Notes: generated from the letters alone by a model not told the origin. A stretch of DNA of 64,000 nucleotides from Nonlabens sp. Hel1_33_55 (GCF_900101765.1 NZ_LT627735.1:806001-870000); one strand, 5' to 3'; counted from the stretch's first letter, positions 43,460-52,207 are shown. Program-made: numbers and translations.

Positions 43460-44779
43460 CTAAGATACAGCAGCCTTATAAGTTTTCAAACAGCGTTCCC
43501 TAGCTTCCTTATGATCTACCATCATATCTGGATACTCATCTGTATCATGTTCTGGAACATATTCACTGATGTAATTTCTGTCTTTGTCAAACTTATCTTT
43601 TTGAGTAATGGGATTGAATATTCTAAAGTATGGAGCAGCATCAACACCACTACCAGCAGCCCATTGCCAGTTGCCTACATTGCTGGACATCTCATAATCC
43701 AATAGTTTTTCTGCAAAGTATGTCTCGCCCCAGCGCCAATCGATCAATAAATGCTTGCATAAGAAACTAGCGACCAGCATTCGGACACGGTTGTGCATGT
43801 ATCCAGTTTGGTTAAGCTCTCGCATTCCCGCATCGACCAATTTATAACCTGTAGTTCCTGTTTTCCATTTCTCAAATTCGTCCTCATTATTGCGCCATTC
43901 AATCCGGTCATACTTCTTCCGGAAGGCGTTATCTCTTGTTTCTGGATAGTGATACAGGATTTGCATGAAGAATTCACGCCAGATCAACTCTGATAGAAAA
44001 ACCTTGTTGTCTGACTGCATTCCTTTCTTGACCATTTTACGCGGACTTGCCACACCAAATCTCAAGTAAACACCTAATCGAGTTGTACCATTTTTAGCAG
44101 GGAAGTTTCTCGTCTTTTCATATTCTTCTATGGTAGTAGGTGTGACGTCATATTCAGGAATCTCAATACTGGATTTTTTAAAACCCATATCAGATAGACT
44201 CAAATTGGGAAGTCTTGAGTTTTTAATACAATTGTCGAGCACAGAACTTGTGTAATAAATTCGTAAGCCTTCGGCGTCTTTGTGCTCTTCCTTAAAACGT
44301 TCCAGCCATGTATTTTTATAAGGCGTGTAAACGACATAGGGATCACCATCTTTTTTAACTACCTCTAGTTTTTCAAAAATCACTTGATCTTTAAACGTGT
44401 GAAACTTTACATCTTCTTTCTCTAGTATCTCTTTAATGGCGATATCACGCTCTTTAGCATACGGCTCATAATCATGATTGGTATAAACTGCATTTACCTG
44501 ATAATCACTTAATAGTTCTTTCCAGACCTTTTCTGGCTCACCATAATACATGGCAACGGAACTGCCTACATCATCTTGCAACTTAGAACGCATGCGCTGC
44601 AATTCTTCATATATAAAGGTAACTCTAGCATCATCTTCGGGTAGTTTATCAAGAATCTCTTTGTCAAAAATAAATATGGGTATCACAGGTAAGTTGCCAG
44701 ACAGTGCTTCATAAAACCCAACGTTATCATCCAATCTCAAATCACGCCTGAACCAAAAAATATTTACCGCATCTGCCAT
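43460..44779 (-). CDS. phrB: Deoxyribodipyrimidine photolyase
   Basis: 439-residue cryptochrome/photolyase. The antenna domain begins IFWFRRDLRLDDNVGF (8-23). The FAD domain carries RLGVYLRFGVASPRK, SELIWREFF, and the signature SSNVGNWQWAAGSGVDAAPYFRIFNP, with Trp residues of the electron-transfer chain. It reverts UV-induced cyclobutane dimers using blue light. It lies two nt after an SDR gene, which follows an SRPBCC gene by one nt, forming a three-gene light-linked unit. Confidence 0.94.
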   Translation of the reverse strand: MADAVNIFWFRRDLRLDDNVGFYEALSGNLPVIPIFIFDKEILDKLPEDDARVTFIYEELQRMRSKLQDDVGSSVAMYYGEPEKVWKELLSDYQVNAVYTNHDYEPYAKERDIAIKEILEKEDVKFHTFKDQVIFEKLEVVKKDGDPYVVYTPYKNTWLERFKEEHKDAEGLRIYYTSSVLDNCIKNSRLPNLSLSDMGFKKSSIEIPEYDVTPTTIEEYEKTRNFPAKNGTTRLGVYLRFGVASPRKMVKKGMQSDNKVFLSELIWREFFMQILYHYPETRDNAFRKKYDRIEWRNNEDEFEKWKTGTTGYKLVDAGMRELNQTGYMHNRVRMLVASFLCKHLLIDWRWGETYFAEKLLDYEMSSNVGNWQWAAGSGVDAAPYFRIFNPITQKDKFDKDRNYISEYVPEHDTDEYPDMMVDHKEARERCLKTYKAAVS

Positions 44780-44781
44780 AA

Positions 44782-45477
44782 CTACCCTAGATCTAATGTT
44801 GATTTACCACCATCTAGTCCTAAAACCTGACCGGTCATCCAGCCTGCATTTTGCAGTAATAAGTAGGAGGCGAGTCCTGCAATATCCTCTGCAGTTCCCA
44901 CGCGTTTCAATGGATGGAGATTGCCCATTTTTTCTTTCTTGTCATCGTTATTTAGTAATCTGCCAGCGAGTGGTGTGTCTACTAGTGATGGCGCGATAAC
45001 ATTGACGCGCACCGTTGGCGCATATTCTGCGGCCAATGCTTTTGCAAATCCTTCTATGGCGCCTTTAGCAGCTGCAACGCTGGTGTGATAAGGCATTCCA
45101 GTCTGTACGGCAACGGTCGAGAAAAACACGGCGCTACTGGAACCACTCTTAGTCAACAATGGCATCACGTCTCTCGTTACCTTGATTAAAGAGAAAAAGT
45201 TGATCTCCATATCTTCTTCAAATTGTTCCTGCTTGAGCATTTTGAATGGCTTGAGATTGATACTTCCAGGACAGTAAACGAATCCGTCAAGAGCTTCTGG
45301 AAGTAAGCTAGTATCCAATGAATCTGTACTGGCATCAAATTTTATATGAGTCACACCATCCGGTAGGTTCTCATTCTCGCGAGATGCGACGAACAACTTG
45401 TTGTTTTCGTGTAGTTGTTGCACGATTGCGTTTCCTATTCCGTGGCTGCCGCCTATTAGTAGTATGTTTCTGGACAT
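44782..45477 (-). CDS. SDR-family protein lacking the catalytic Tyr
   Basis: 231 residues. The NAD(P)-binding motif GGSHGIGN is at 9-16 and the catalytic-Ser segment STVAV at 120-124. At the YxxxK site the sequence reads VAAAK: Val134 replaces the Tyr, while Lys138 is kept. Tyr130, His131 and Ser133 precede it. The C-terminus (GWMTGQVLGLDGGKSTLDLG) is normal. Either a neighbouring residue takes over or the protein binds cofactor without classical redox chemistry. It sits in the photolyase operon. Confidence 0.88.
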   Translation of the reverse strand: MSRNILLIGGSHGIGNAIVQQLHENNKLFVASRENENLPDGVTHIKFDASTDSLDTSLLPEALDGFVYCPGSINLKPFKMLKQEQFEEDMEINFFSLIKVTRDVMPLLTKSGSSSAVFFSTVAVQTGMPYHTSVAAAKGAIEGFAKALAAEYAPTVRVNVIAPSLVDTPLAGRLLNNDDKKEKMGNLHPLKRVGTAEDIAGLASYLLLQNAGWMTGQVLGLDGGKSTLDLG

Positions 45478-45478
45478 G

Positions 45479-45985
45479 TTAGTTGAGTATACCTTGTTTT
45501 AAAGTTGAATTATTTTCTGGTTCTGTATAGACTCCAAATTTTTTAATAAGTGCGCTTTCGCGAAAGCGGAATATCTCCTCCAGCTTAGGTTGCACTAAAA
45601 AGGGCTGTACCATTTTGCCTAAAAATCCTAGAGGCAATCTGTAATGAACAATATCTTCCATAAGGGTACCGCCAGGAATCTCGCTAATAAAATGTTTGTG
45701 ATGCCAGGTCGCATAAGGACCATACATCTGTTCGTCGACAAAATATTCCTTGTCTTTCACTTGGGTAATGTGAGTCACCCAGTTGGTTTTAAAAAAGGGT
45801 AGTGGCTTCACACTATATTCTATAAGCTGGCCAGGATACATACCACGCTCTGTTCCATAAAGGACTGTCATTTCCATTTCTGGAGGTGTGAGCAGTTTGA
45901 GGTTGTTGGGATCTGTCAGGAATTCCCAAGCTTCATCAATGGATATAGGAAGTTTTTGGCGGGTGTGTTTTTGGTAGAGTTTCAA
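45479..45985 (-). CDS. SRPBCC-family protein
   Basis: 168 residues with a Bet v1/CoxG-like lipid-binding fold: LPISIDEAWEFLTDPNNLKLLTPPEM, the strand PLPFFKTNWVTHITQVKDKEYFVDEQ, GPYATWHHKHFI and the C-terminal helix. It is the type that accompanies photolyases and SDRs in Bacteroidota and some proteobacteria. RFRES (140-144) in the last helix comes from a palindrome. A -7 box TAGTTTTG lies at 46021-46028. It is the first gene of the three-gene unit. Confidence 0.87.
   Translation of the reverse strand: MKLYQKHTRQKLPISIDEAWEFLTDPNNLKLLTPPEMEMTVLYGTERGMYPGQLIEYSVKPLPFFKTNWVTHITQVKDKEYFVDEQMYGPYATWHHKHFISEIPGGTLMEDIVHYRLPLGFLGKMVQPFLVQPKLEEIFRFRESALIKKFGVYTEPENNSTLKQGILN
45553..45568. repeat. 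Palindrome copy in the SRPBCC gene
   Basis: Exact copy read as RFRES (140-144) in a C-terminal helix. Confidence 0.95.
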
Positions 45986-46045
45986 TATGTTTTGTTTGAT
46001 TCTTAAAGATAATCTGTAAACAAAACTATAGGTCTCAATCCTATG

Positions 46046-46768
46046 TTAATTGTCCAGCTCGCTATCGTCACGCAACTCGCCGCTGGTGTATTCTGGAGTT
46101 AGAGCAAATTTGATACCTATTGAGAAAATAAGATTGGACACATCAAAACTAGGCCGTAGTCCAGTTTGAAAGTCTGGATCTATACTGATGATATTTCGTC
46201 TATTATCATAGGCAAGAGCATCACCCAGAGATCCGTGATATTGCGATGAAAAATAAAGCTGCACACTACGACGGAAGTAATAGTTGAACCGCAGCCCAGC
46301 ATCGATGACAATAGGTACTTCTTCAAACGCGTCATTATCTAAGGAATAGTTCTGTTGATTGTTTTGACTCACCGCGTCTCCTTCATTGGTACTAAGAAAA
46401 CCAATACCAAATCTTCCAAAAGCATCTACTTGAAAGCGATTCAAAGTTTTTGAAACTACGATTCCCGCAGTGAGGCTAGAAAGTGAAGTATTCTCAACAT
46501 CATAATTAGCGGCAAGTGCTGTCTCGTTATAAGTATGCCTACCAGCAATACTCAATCCTACATTCTTGTTAAAATAATACTCATAGGTTCCAGTAACGGA
46601 CAATCCTGATCTTGAAACGTCACCATAGTCACCCAACGGCTGTGCAATTCCTAAATCAATGGCAAGATTATGTCGTGGTATCTCGCGCAGGTGTAAAGGA
46701 ATATCATTTTGATCAGCTTGTGCGAAGATGATCACGGGAAAAAGCAGTATAAAAAGGAAGCGGTTCAT
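46046..46768 (-). CDS. Outer-membrane beta-barrel protein
   Basis: 240 residues from MNRFLFILLFPVIIFAQ, a signal peptide; an in-frame ATG 24 nt earlier is less likely because the signal sequence starts here. About eight amphipathic strands follow (LAIDLGIAQPLGDYG, LSVTGTYEYYFNKNVGLSIAGRH, VIDAGLRFNYYFRRSVQLYFSSQYH, IFSIGIKFALT). The size fits an OmpA/OmpW-like eight-stranded barrel. Function unknown. Confidence 0.8.
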   Translation of the reverse strand: MNRFLFILLFPVIIFAQADQNDIPLHLREIPRHNLAIDLGIAQPLGDYGDVSRSGLSVTGTYEYYFNKNVGLSIAGRHTYNETALAANYDVENTSLSSLTAGIVVSKTLNRFQVDAFGRFGIGFLSTNEGDAVSQNNQQNYSLDNDAFEEVPIVIDAGLRFNYYFRRSVQLYFSSQYHGSLGDALAYDNRRNIISIDPDFQTGLRPSFDVSNLIFSIGIKFALTPEYTSGELRDDSELDN

Positions 46769-46830
46769 ACTGTAAATATATTTCAAACACATTGGGAAAG
46801 CTTTAAATAAGATTATGATTTTGTTTTATT

Positions 46831-46846
46831 CGCTTTCGCGAAAGCG
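46831..46846. repeat. Palindrome copy upstream of the CsbD gene
   Basis: Exact intergenic copy, 35 bp before the CsbD start, with arms ATTCG/CGAACT. It lies near the place where a promoter would be expected (TACTTTTA follows at once). Confidence 0.95.
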
Positions 46847-46880
46847 AACTACTTTTAGGTATAACTTAAAAATAAATATC

Positions 46881-47072
46881 ATGAGCGATAAAGAAATCGA
46901 AGGAAAATTAGACCAAGCAAAAGGAAAAGTCAAAGAAGGTTACGGTAAAGCAACCGGAGACAAATCTGTTGAAAATGAAGGTAAAGCTGATCAAGCCGAA
47001 GGTAAAGTGAAAGAAGCTTACGGTGAAGCAAAGCGCAAGATTAAGAATGCGTTTGACAGCGATAGCAAATAG
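46881..47072 (+). CDS. CsbD-family stress protein
   Basis: 63 residues from MSDKEIEGKLDQAKGKVKEGYGKATGDKS. Two imperfect repeats of GK(L/A)DQAxGKVKExYGxA make up most of the protein. CsbD proteins are small, highly charged, general-stress induced and of unknown biochemical function. The in-frame ATG upstream would read through the palindrome and is unlikely. The pterin dehydratase gene follows after 2 bp. Confidence 0.9.
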   Translation: MSDKEIEGKLDQAKGKVKEGYGKATGDKSVENEGKADQAEGKVKEAYGEAKRKIKNAFDSDSK

Positions 47073-47074
47073 AA

Positions 47075-47362
47075 ATGGATAAATTGACCGAAGCACAGAT
47101 TGAAAAACATCTGGAAAATGTAGAAGGTTGGGATTATTATGATGATGCCATCCACACTACATTTGAATTTGACAATTTTATGGATGCCTTTTCAGTAATG
47201 ACAAGAATAGCCATGGAAGCCGAAAAGATGGAACACCATCCAGACTGGCATAATGTATACAACACACTTGAGATTACTTTAAGTACTCACGATGCAGGTG
47301 GTTTGACAGAAAAGGATTTTAAACTTGCTGCAGCCATTGAACACATTGTTGGTGACGAGTAA
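47075..47362 (+). CDS. 4a-hydroxytetrahydrobiopterin dehydratase (pterin-4a-carbinolamine dehydratase)
   Basis: 95 residues. The active-site motif EKMEHHPDWHNVYN and the following strand EITLSTHDAGGLTEKDF are diagnostic. It dehydrates the 4a-carbinolamine formed by aromatic amino acid hydroxylases. No hydroxylase gene is nearby. It is co-transcribed with the CsbD gene and followed by a terminator. Confidence 0.93.
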   Translation: MDKLTEAQIEKHLENVEGWDYYDDAIHTTFEFDNFMDAFSVMTRIAMEAEKMEHHPDWHNVYNTLEITLSTHDAGGLTEKDFKLAAAIEHIVGDE

Positions 47363-47380
47363 ACATCACATTTAATAAAT

Positions 47381-47407
47381 AAAACCTCGCCCATTGGCGA
47401 GGTTTTT
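47381..47407 (+). terminator. Terminator of the CsbD-dehydratase unit
   Basis: AAAACCTCGCC and TGGCGAGGTTTTT form a strong stem with a T run. Confidence 0.9.
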
Positions 47408-47472
47408 GATTTTAGAATTAAATCGGTTTTAAGAAAAAACCTACATAATAGTAGTACATTCAAAATAAAAAC

Positions 47473-47841
47473 ATGAAAAATATAATCTTCATCCTTGTTC
47501 TATTCATTACTGGCAGCATTGCAGCCCAAGACTATGTAGCACCAGAGCCCAATGAACGCCAAAAAACAGAGGCAAAAGAATTAGCGAAAACCATGGACAT
47601 GGAATTATCCTTTACTGAAAAGCAATTACTTTTAGTAGAGAAAATTAACGCCACTTTTAATGCACAGCGAGATCAAATTTTGGGGAATCAAGATTTGTCC
47701 ATTGCAGATAAGAATGAATTCCTCAGAGCTATGTATGTTGAACAAGGTAGAGAAATGTCAGATGTGTTAGTGAGAGAACAATTGGATCTATATGAAAGAA
47801 TAAGAGGCGAGATGCAGCCGCTTGTCGTTATAGAAGAATAA
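47473..47841 (+). CDS. Small secreted helical protein
   Basis: 122 residues. A signal peptide (MKNIIFILVLFITGSIAAQ) is followed by an almost entirely helical, charged mature chain. The pattern ELSFTEKQLLLVEKINATFNAQRDQIL resembles the LTxxQ-type helical repeats of periplasmic Spy/CpxP chaperones, but this is only a similarity of style. Own terminator at 47857-47882. Confidence 0.7.
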   Translation: MKNIIFILVLFITGSIAAQDYVAPEPNERQKTEAKELAKTMDMELSFTEKQLLLVEKINATFNAQRDQILGNQDLSIADKNEFLRAMYVEQGREMSDVLVREQLDLYERIRGEMQPLVVIEE

Positions 47842-47856
47842 AAAATAATGTATTTG

Positions 47857-47882
47857 AAAAACCGCCTCAAGGCGGTTTTTTT
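47857..47882 (+). terminator. Terminator of the small secreted helical protein gene
   Basis: AAAAACCGCC-TCAA-GGCGGTTTTTTT, a compact perfect hairpin with T run. Confidence 0.92.
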
Positions 47883-47886
47883 ATGG

Positions 47887-47917
47887 TTGCAAGAGATCAT
47901 TCATAATCTTAATTTTA
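47887..47917 (+). promoter_or_regulatory. Promoter of the yebC-family gene
   Basis: TTG at 47887-47889 and TAATTTTA at 47910-47917 (one mismatch to TAnnTTTG), 20 nt apart. Confidence 0.5.
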
Positions 47918-47940
47918 CCTCTTTAATTAAATAAATATAC

Positions 47941-48684
47941 ATGGGAAGAGCATTTGAATTCCGCAAGGCACGCAAGATGAAACGTTGGGGCGCAATGTCT
48001 AAAGCATTTACCCGTATTGGGAAAGATATTGTAACCGCTGTTAAAGAAGGTGGTCCAGATCCAGATTCTAATGCAAAACTGCGCGCGGTTATACAGAATG
48101 CAAAGTCCGTCAACATGCCTAAGGCAAACGTGGAACGTGCCATTAAGAAAGCAAGCGACAAGGATACTAAAAACTATGAAACCGTATTGTTTGAAGGTTA
48201 TGCGCCACACGGTATTGCCGTACTCGTAGAAACTTCTACAGACAACAACAATAGAACCGTTGCTAATGTGCGTAGTTATTTTACCAAATATGATGGTAGT
48301 CTAGGAACCAGTGGCTCAGTCGAATTTATGTTTGAGCATAAATGTCATTTCCGTATTCCAGCTGAAGGTAAAGACCTTGAAGAATTGGAATTAGAACTAA
48401 TTGATTACGGTGCTGAAGAGTTATTCCTAGACGAAAAGGATGAAGAAGATTCAAACAGCGTTGATGGTATCATGATCTATGCAGAGTTTCAAAACTATGG
48501 CGCCATGCAGTCTGGTCTAGAAGAACTGGGTCTTGAAATACTAAGTTCTGGCTTTGAATATATTCCTACCGTTCAAAAAGAACTCACGGATGAGCAACGA
48601 GAAGATGTAGATAAATTATTGGAGAAACTTGAGGAGGACGACGATGTAAATAATGTCTACACTACAATCCAAGAAGATGAGTAA
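47941..48684 (+). CDS. YebC/PmpR-family protein
   Basis: 247 residues. It starts MGRAFEFRKARKMKRWGAMSKAFTRIGKDI and continues GGPDPDSNAKLRAVIQNAKSVNMPKANVERAIKKAS, the conserved family N-terminus. GSVEFMFEHKCHF and the acidic C-terminal domain are also typical. Members act as transcriptional regulators or, in recent work, as translation factors that relieve stalling on proline tracts. Monocistronic. Confidence 0.95.
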   Translation: MGRAFEFRKARKMKRWGAMSKAFTRIGKDIVTAVKEGGPDPDSNAKLRAVIQNAKSVNMPKANVERAIKKASDKDTKNYETVLFEGYAPHGIAVLVETSTDNNNRTVANVRSYFTKYDGSLGTSGSVEFMFEHKCHFRIPAEGKDLEELELELIDYGAEELFLDEKDEEDSNSVDGIMIYAEFQNYGAMQSGLEELGLEILSSGFEYIPTVQKELTDEQREDVDKLLEKLEEDDDVNNVYTTIQEDE

Positions 48685-48829
48685 GGATGTAAATTAATGT
48701 AAGATTTAAGAGTTGTATGCTTATTAATCGTAATAATACTGAAGCCTAATATCATATTTAATATTTTATTTCTTAAAAAGGCTCGTCAAATAAGTATCTT
48801 TAAAACCTAACCTTAAAAAGACAATTAAA

Positions 48830-49207
48830 ATGGTAAAGGCAAAATATCAAAGCGTATTAGACCTAGGTGAAAAACTAAATATCCATGGTGGAGACGTGAA
48901 AGTTAACGATGGGAAACTAGAAATTAGAGGAACCGCATCAACTCCATATCAGAAGGATTTGCTTTGGGATGAAATCAAAAAAGTAGGTGGTGAGAACCCA
49001 TCAGATCTTATGGCTGACATTAAAGTAGCAGATAGCTCAGTTTATGCAATGCACACTGTAGAAAAAGGAGAATCTTTAAGCCTTATTTCTAAAAAGTATT
49101 ATGGTGACCCAATGAAGTACAAGAAAATTTTTGAAGCTAATACAGACAAGCTCAAAAATCCAGATATGATTCATCCTGGTCAAGAATTGGTTATTCCTAA
49201 CAAATAG
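48830..49207 (+). CDS. BON-like/LysM protein (Kbp/YgaU-like)
   Basis: 125 residues. An N-terminal BON-like domain (about 1-68, VKVNDGKLEIRGTASTPYQKDLLWDEI) is followed by a LysM domain (72-124, YAMHTVEKGESLSLISKKYYGDPMKYKKIFEANTD, GQELVIPNK). The same order occurs in the E. coli potassium-binding protein Kbp. No signal peptide is present, as in Kbp, so it is likely cytoplasmic. Confidence 0.88.
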   Translation: MVKAKYQSVLDLGEKLNIHGGDVKVNDGKLEIRGTASTPYQKDLLWDEIKKVGGENPSDLMADIKVADSSVYAMHTVEKGESLSLISKKYYGDPMKYKKIFEANTDKLKNPDMIHPGQELVIPNK

Positions 49208-49224
49208 GAAATCAAACTAAATTT

Positions 49225-49256
49225 AAATGCCGCTCAATCGAGCGGCATTTTTTTTA
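49225..49256 (+). terminator. Terminator of the Kbp-like gene
   Basis: AAATGCCGCTC and GAGCGGCATTT with loop AATC, followed by a T run. The hairpin contains the stop codon of the convergent acpH gene. Confidence 0.9.
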
Positions 49257-49827
49257 TCAAATCATTTGAATAATCCTGAAGTTCTGCAAAGAATCGATGA
49301 AATTGACTTTCCAACTCCTTATAGTGATCTTGCAATTCTTTTAAAGCAAACTGCATCTTGCTTTTGTTTTTAGTACGTTGATCCATTTGATATAAAATAA
49401 CGCCCATGCCTTGTATTGTACGATAGCTGTATAGCCAGTTATGTTCTACCATAATTGGATAAAACCGCTGTATGCGACGTGGTAGGATTTCCCAGCTCTT
49501 GTTGAGATCCTCGTAAAAATCTAGAGTAAAAGATTCAAGATCTTGATCGTGATAACGGGACCAGTTTGCAGCGAGAAAATGGTCATAATATAAGTCAACA
49601 ATTACGCTACTCCATAATCCGTAAACAGGACGAATCAAATCTTTACTTTCTCGAACAATTGCATGAGAGTCTGTAAAAGAATCAATTAGTCTATGAATAG
49701 TAATGCCGCGAGCGACATCTGCAGGAAATTTTGAGAAGTCCTTACCTCTAACAGAATCTGCTATAAAGTTGCCTATGCGCAATTCCTTATGATCTCCAGA
49801 AAGAAGGATGTGAGCGAGATAATTCAT
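49234..49827 (-). CDS. acpH: Acyl-carrier-protein phosphodiesterase-like protein
   Basis: 197 residues: MNYLAHILLSGDHKELRIGNFIADSVRGKD, GITIHRLIDSFTDSH, VYGLWSSVIVDLYYDHFLAANW and YRTIQGMGVILYQM. The conserved His and Asp residues (H6, HRLIDSFTD, DLYYDHF) correspond to the HD-like metal site of AcpH, which removes 4'-phosphopantetheine from ACP. The stop codon lies within the opposing terminator. Confidence 0.9.
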   Translation of the reverse strand: MNYLAHILLSGDHKELRIGNFIADSVRGKDFSKFPADVARGITIHRLIDSFTDSHAIVRESKDLIRPVYGLWSSVIVDLYYDHFLAANWSRYHDQDLESFTLDFYEDLNKSWEILPRRIQRFYPIMVEHNWLYSYRTIQGMGVILYQMDQRTKNKSKMQFALKELQDHYKELESQFHRFFAELQDYSNDLIKKMPLD

Positions 49828-49835
49828 GATAGAGA

Positions 49836-49866
49836 TTGCGGTTGATAGCGTAGAAAACTACATTTG
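49836..49866 (+). promoter_or_regulatory. Promoter of the phosphohexomutase gene
   Basis: TTG at 49836-49838 and TACATTTG at 49859-49866 with 20 nt between them. Start codon 24 nt downstream. Confidence 0.65.
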
Positions 49867-49890
49867 CCGTAAATGTAAGGCATAAAAATC

Positions 49891-51285
49891 ATGACGTTAA
49901 TAAAATCTATTTCGGGAATTCGTGGAACTATAGGTGGCGCTCCAGGCGACAACCTTACACCACTAGATGCGGTAAAATTTGCTAGTGCTTATGGCAAATG
50001 GATCAAGGAAGCATCTGGAAAGGAAAAACCTCTCGTGGTGATAGGTCGTGATGCTCGCATTAGTGGATCTATGATTCAAGCGCTAGTTCAAAACACGCTT
50101 GTAGGTGTAGGATGTGATGTTATCGATTTGGGATTGAGCACGACGCCAACAGTTGAGGTTGCCGTTCCCATGGAAAATGCAGATGGTGGTATCATTTTGA
50201 CCGCAAGTCACAATCCTAAACAGTGGAATGCCCTGAAGTTATTGAATAATAAAGGAGAATTTCTGGATGGAGTAGAAGGTCAGAAAATATTGGATACTGC
50301 AGATGCTGAGGATTTCGCTTACGCGGAAGTTGATGATCTAGGTCAAGTAACCGCAATAACCGACTATATCGATAGACACATTGATGAGGTGCTTGCTTTG
50401 CCTCTCGTTCAAACCGAAGCTATTAAAAAAGGAAATTTCAAAGTCGTAGTCGATGGAGTTAATTCTACAGGTGGTATTGCAGTGCCTGCTTTATGCAAAA
50501 AACTAGGTGTAGAAGTTATAGAACTTTATTGTGAACCGACAGGTCACTTTCCACATAATCCCGAACCACTTAAAGAACACCTAGGTGATTTATGTGCAGC
50601 GGTTGTGGAACACAAAGCAGATTTTGGGATCACCGTAGATCCAGATGTAGATAGATTGGCATTTATTACAGAAACCGGTGAGATGTTCGGTGAGGAATAT
50701 ACGTTAGTCGCTTGTGCAGATTACGTGCTGAGCAAAAACAAAGGAAACACGGTAAGTAATCTTTCTTCTTCTAGAGCCTTGAGAGATGTTACTGAAAAGC
50801 ATGGTGGCACCTATCAGGCAGCTGCTGTAGGCGAGGTCAACGTAGTCAAGAAAATGAAGGACGTAGAAGCTGTAATAGGTGGTGAAGGTAACGGCGGTAT
50901 TATTTATCCAGACAGTCACTATGGACGTGACTCATTGGTTGGAATTGCATTATTCCTATCTCTCTTGACCGAAAAGAAGATGAAAGTCAGTGATCTTAGA
51001 GCCAGCTACCCGAGTTACTTTATGAGCAAAAAGAAAGTACAGCTCACTAAGGGAATGCCTGTAGATGCCATTTTGAAAGATGTAGAGAAAAAGTATTCCA
51101 ATGAAGAGTTAACAACTATTGATGGTGTCAAAATAGATTTTGACAAAGAATGGGTTCACCTACGTAAATCTAACACAGAACCCATCATCAGGATTTATAC
51201 AGAATCAGGAAGTCAAGAATCTGCAGATCAACTAGCAGACCGGTTTATCTCTGAACTCGAGGCGATAGCTCAACAGCACGCTTAA
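49891..51285 (+). CDS. glmM: Phosphoglucosamine mutase / phosphomannomutase family enzyme
   Basis: 464-residue alpha-D-phosphohexomutase. The phosphoserine is Ser106 in TASHNPKQWNALK, the metal-binding loop is DPDVDR, the sugar-binding GGEGNGGIIYP and the phosphate-binding RKSNTEPIIRIYTE are intact. It most probably interconverts glucosamine-6- and -1-phosphate for cell-wall synthesis; phosphomannomutase activity cannot be excluded. The 3' end overlaps the convergent acyltransferase by 41 bp. Confidence 0.92.
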   Translation: MTLIKSISGIRGTIGGAPGDNLTPLDAVKFASAYGKWIKEASGKEKPLVVIGRDARISGSMIQALVQNTLVGVGCDVIDLGLSTTPTVEVAVPMENADGGIILTASHNPKQWNALKLLNNKGEFLDGVEGQKILDTADAEDFAYAEVDDLGQVTAITDYIDRHIDEVLALPLVQTEAIKKGNFKVVVDGVNSTGGIAVPALCKKLGVEVIELYCEPTGHFPHNPEPLKEHLGDLCAAVVEHKADFGITVDPDVDRLAFITETGEMFGEEYTLVACADYVLSKNKGNTVSNLSSSRALRDVTEKHGGTYQAAAVGEVNVVKKMKDVEAVIGGEGNGGIIYPDSHYGRDSLVGIALFLSLLTEKKMKVSDLRASYPSYFMSKKKVQLTKGMPVDAILKDVEKKYSNEELTTIDGVKIDFDKEWVHLRKSNTEPIIRIYTESGSQESADQLADRFISELEAIAQQHA

Positions 51286-52159
51286 CATCTTCGGGCTTGG
51301 TTTTCCAGCGTTTGTGCGACCAGAGGTAATACTCTGGTTGCTTTTTGATGAGTGTTTCCAGTTGTTGGAAGAAGGAATCGGTTACAAACCATTCTTTTTC
51401 TTTGCTGGCGTCCAGCGTGATTTTTTCAAAATGTGATTTGTAGTAACCACGTTTGATTTTCTCTACTTTCAGAAAATAAACAGGCATGGCATATTGGTGC
51501 GCCATGCGCTCGCCACCCATGAATACAGGTGTGGTCTCGTTTAAGAACTTAGTAAAGAACTGTGCAAATGATGGTTTAGGGGCTTGATCTGCCACAAGTG
51601 CATACAAACCAGCCTCATCAGAATTGCGGCTGCCGCGTATGATGTTATAGGCCTTTTTCATAGGTACGAGATCTGAACCGAATTTCCCTCTAACCTTCCT
51701 GATGTATTGATCAAAGTACTTGTTCTTGATGGGTTTATAAACCACATAGGTCCTAAAATCAATGAAGTCATCCAATGCTATGGTCCATTCATAACTAGCT
51801 TGATGGGCAAGCATGAGGACGATGGGTTGTCCCGCTTTCGCGAAAGCGTTAACCTCTTCCACATTGTCACAAGTAAATCGCTTTTGAACCTCACGACGGC
51901 TGATGCCTGTGGACTTAATCATCTCCACAAAAATATCGCAAAAATGGCGTGTGCTTTTCTTAGAAAGTGCAACAACTTCTTTATTGCTTAGATCTGGAAA
52001 AGCTCGTTTGATATTGGAAAAAATGACTTCTTTACGGTAGCCTATGATGTAGTATAAAATGAAATATACGACATCGCTCAACGCATAGATCACAGGAAAC
52101 GGAAGTCGCGCAATGAGCCAAATTAAAGGGTAAGCGATGTAAAATGCAGCGGCTTGCAT
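51245..52159 (-). CDS. LpxL/HtrB-type lipid A acyltransferase
   Basis: 304 residues from MQAAAFYIAYPLIWLIARLPF; a longer in-frame reading upstream would overlap the divergent rhomboid gene and its promoter. A hydrophobic N-terminal helix anchors it to the inner membrane. The HX4E catalytic motif is His119-Glu124 (HQASYE). It transfers an acyl chain to a Kdo-lipid A precursor or related lipid. Residues 105-109 (AFAKA) just before the motif come from a palindrome. A -7 box TATATTTG is at 52174-52181. The 3' end overlaps the mutase by 41 bp. Confidence 0.9.
   Translation of the reverse strand: MQAAAFYIAYPLIWLIARLPFPVIYALSDVVYFILYYIIGYRKEVIFSNIKRAFPDLSNKEVVALSKKSTRHFCDIFVEMIKSTGISRREVQKRFTCDNVEEVNAFAKAGQPIVLMLAHQASYEWTIALDDFIDFRTYVVYKPIKNKYFDQYIRKVRGKFGSDLVPMKKAYNIIRGSRNSDEAGLYALVADQAPKPSFAQFFTKFLNETTPVFMGGERMAHQYAMPVYFLKVEKIKRGYYKSHFEKITLDASKEKEWFVTDSFFQQLETLIKKQPEYYLWSHKRWKTKPEDVKRAVELSPRVQR
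51833..51848. repeat. Palindrome copy in the LpxL-type gene
   Basis: Exact copy read as AFAKA (105-109), ten residues before the catalytic His. Confidence 0.95.
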
Positions 52160-52207
52160 CAAAGGATTTTTGGCAAATATACTATCTTGCCCACTAAGTA
52201 TTTTTAT

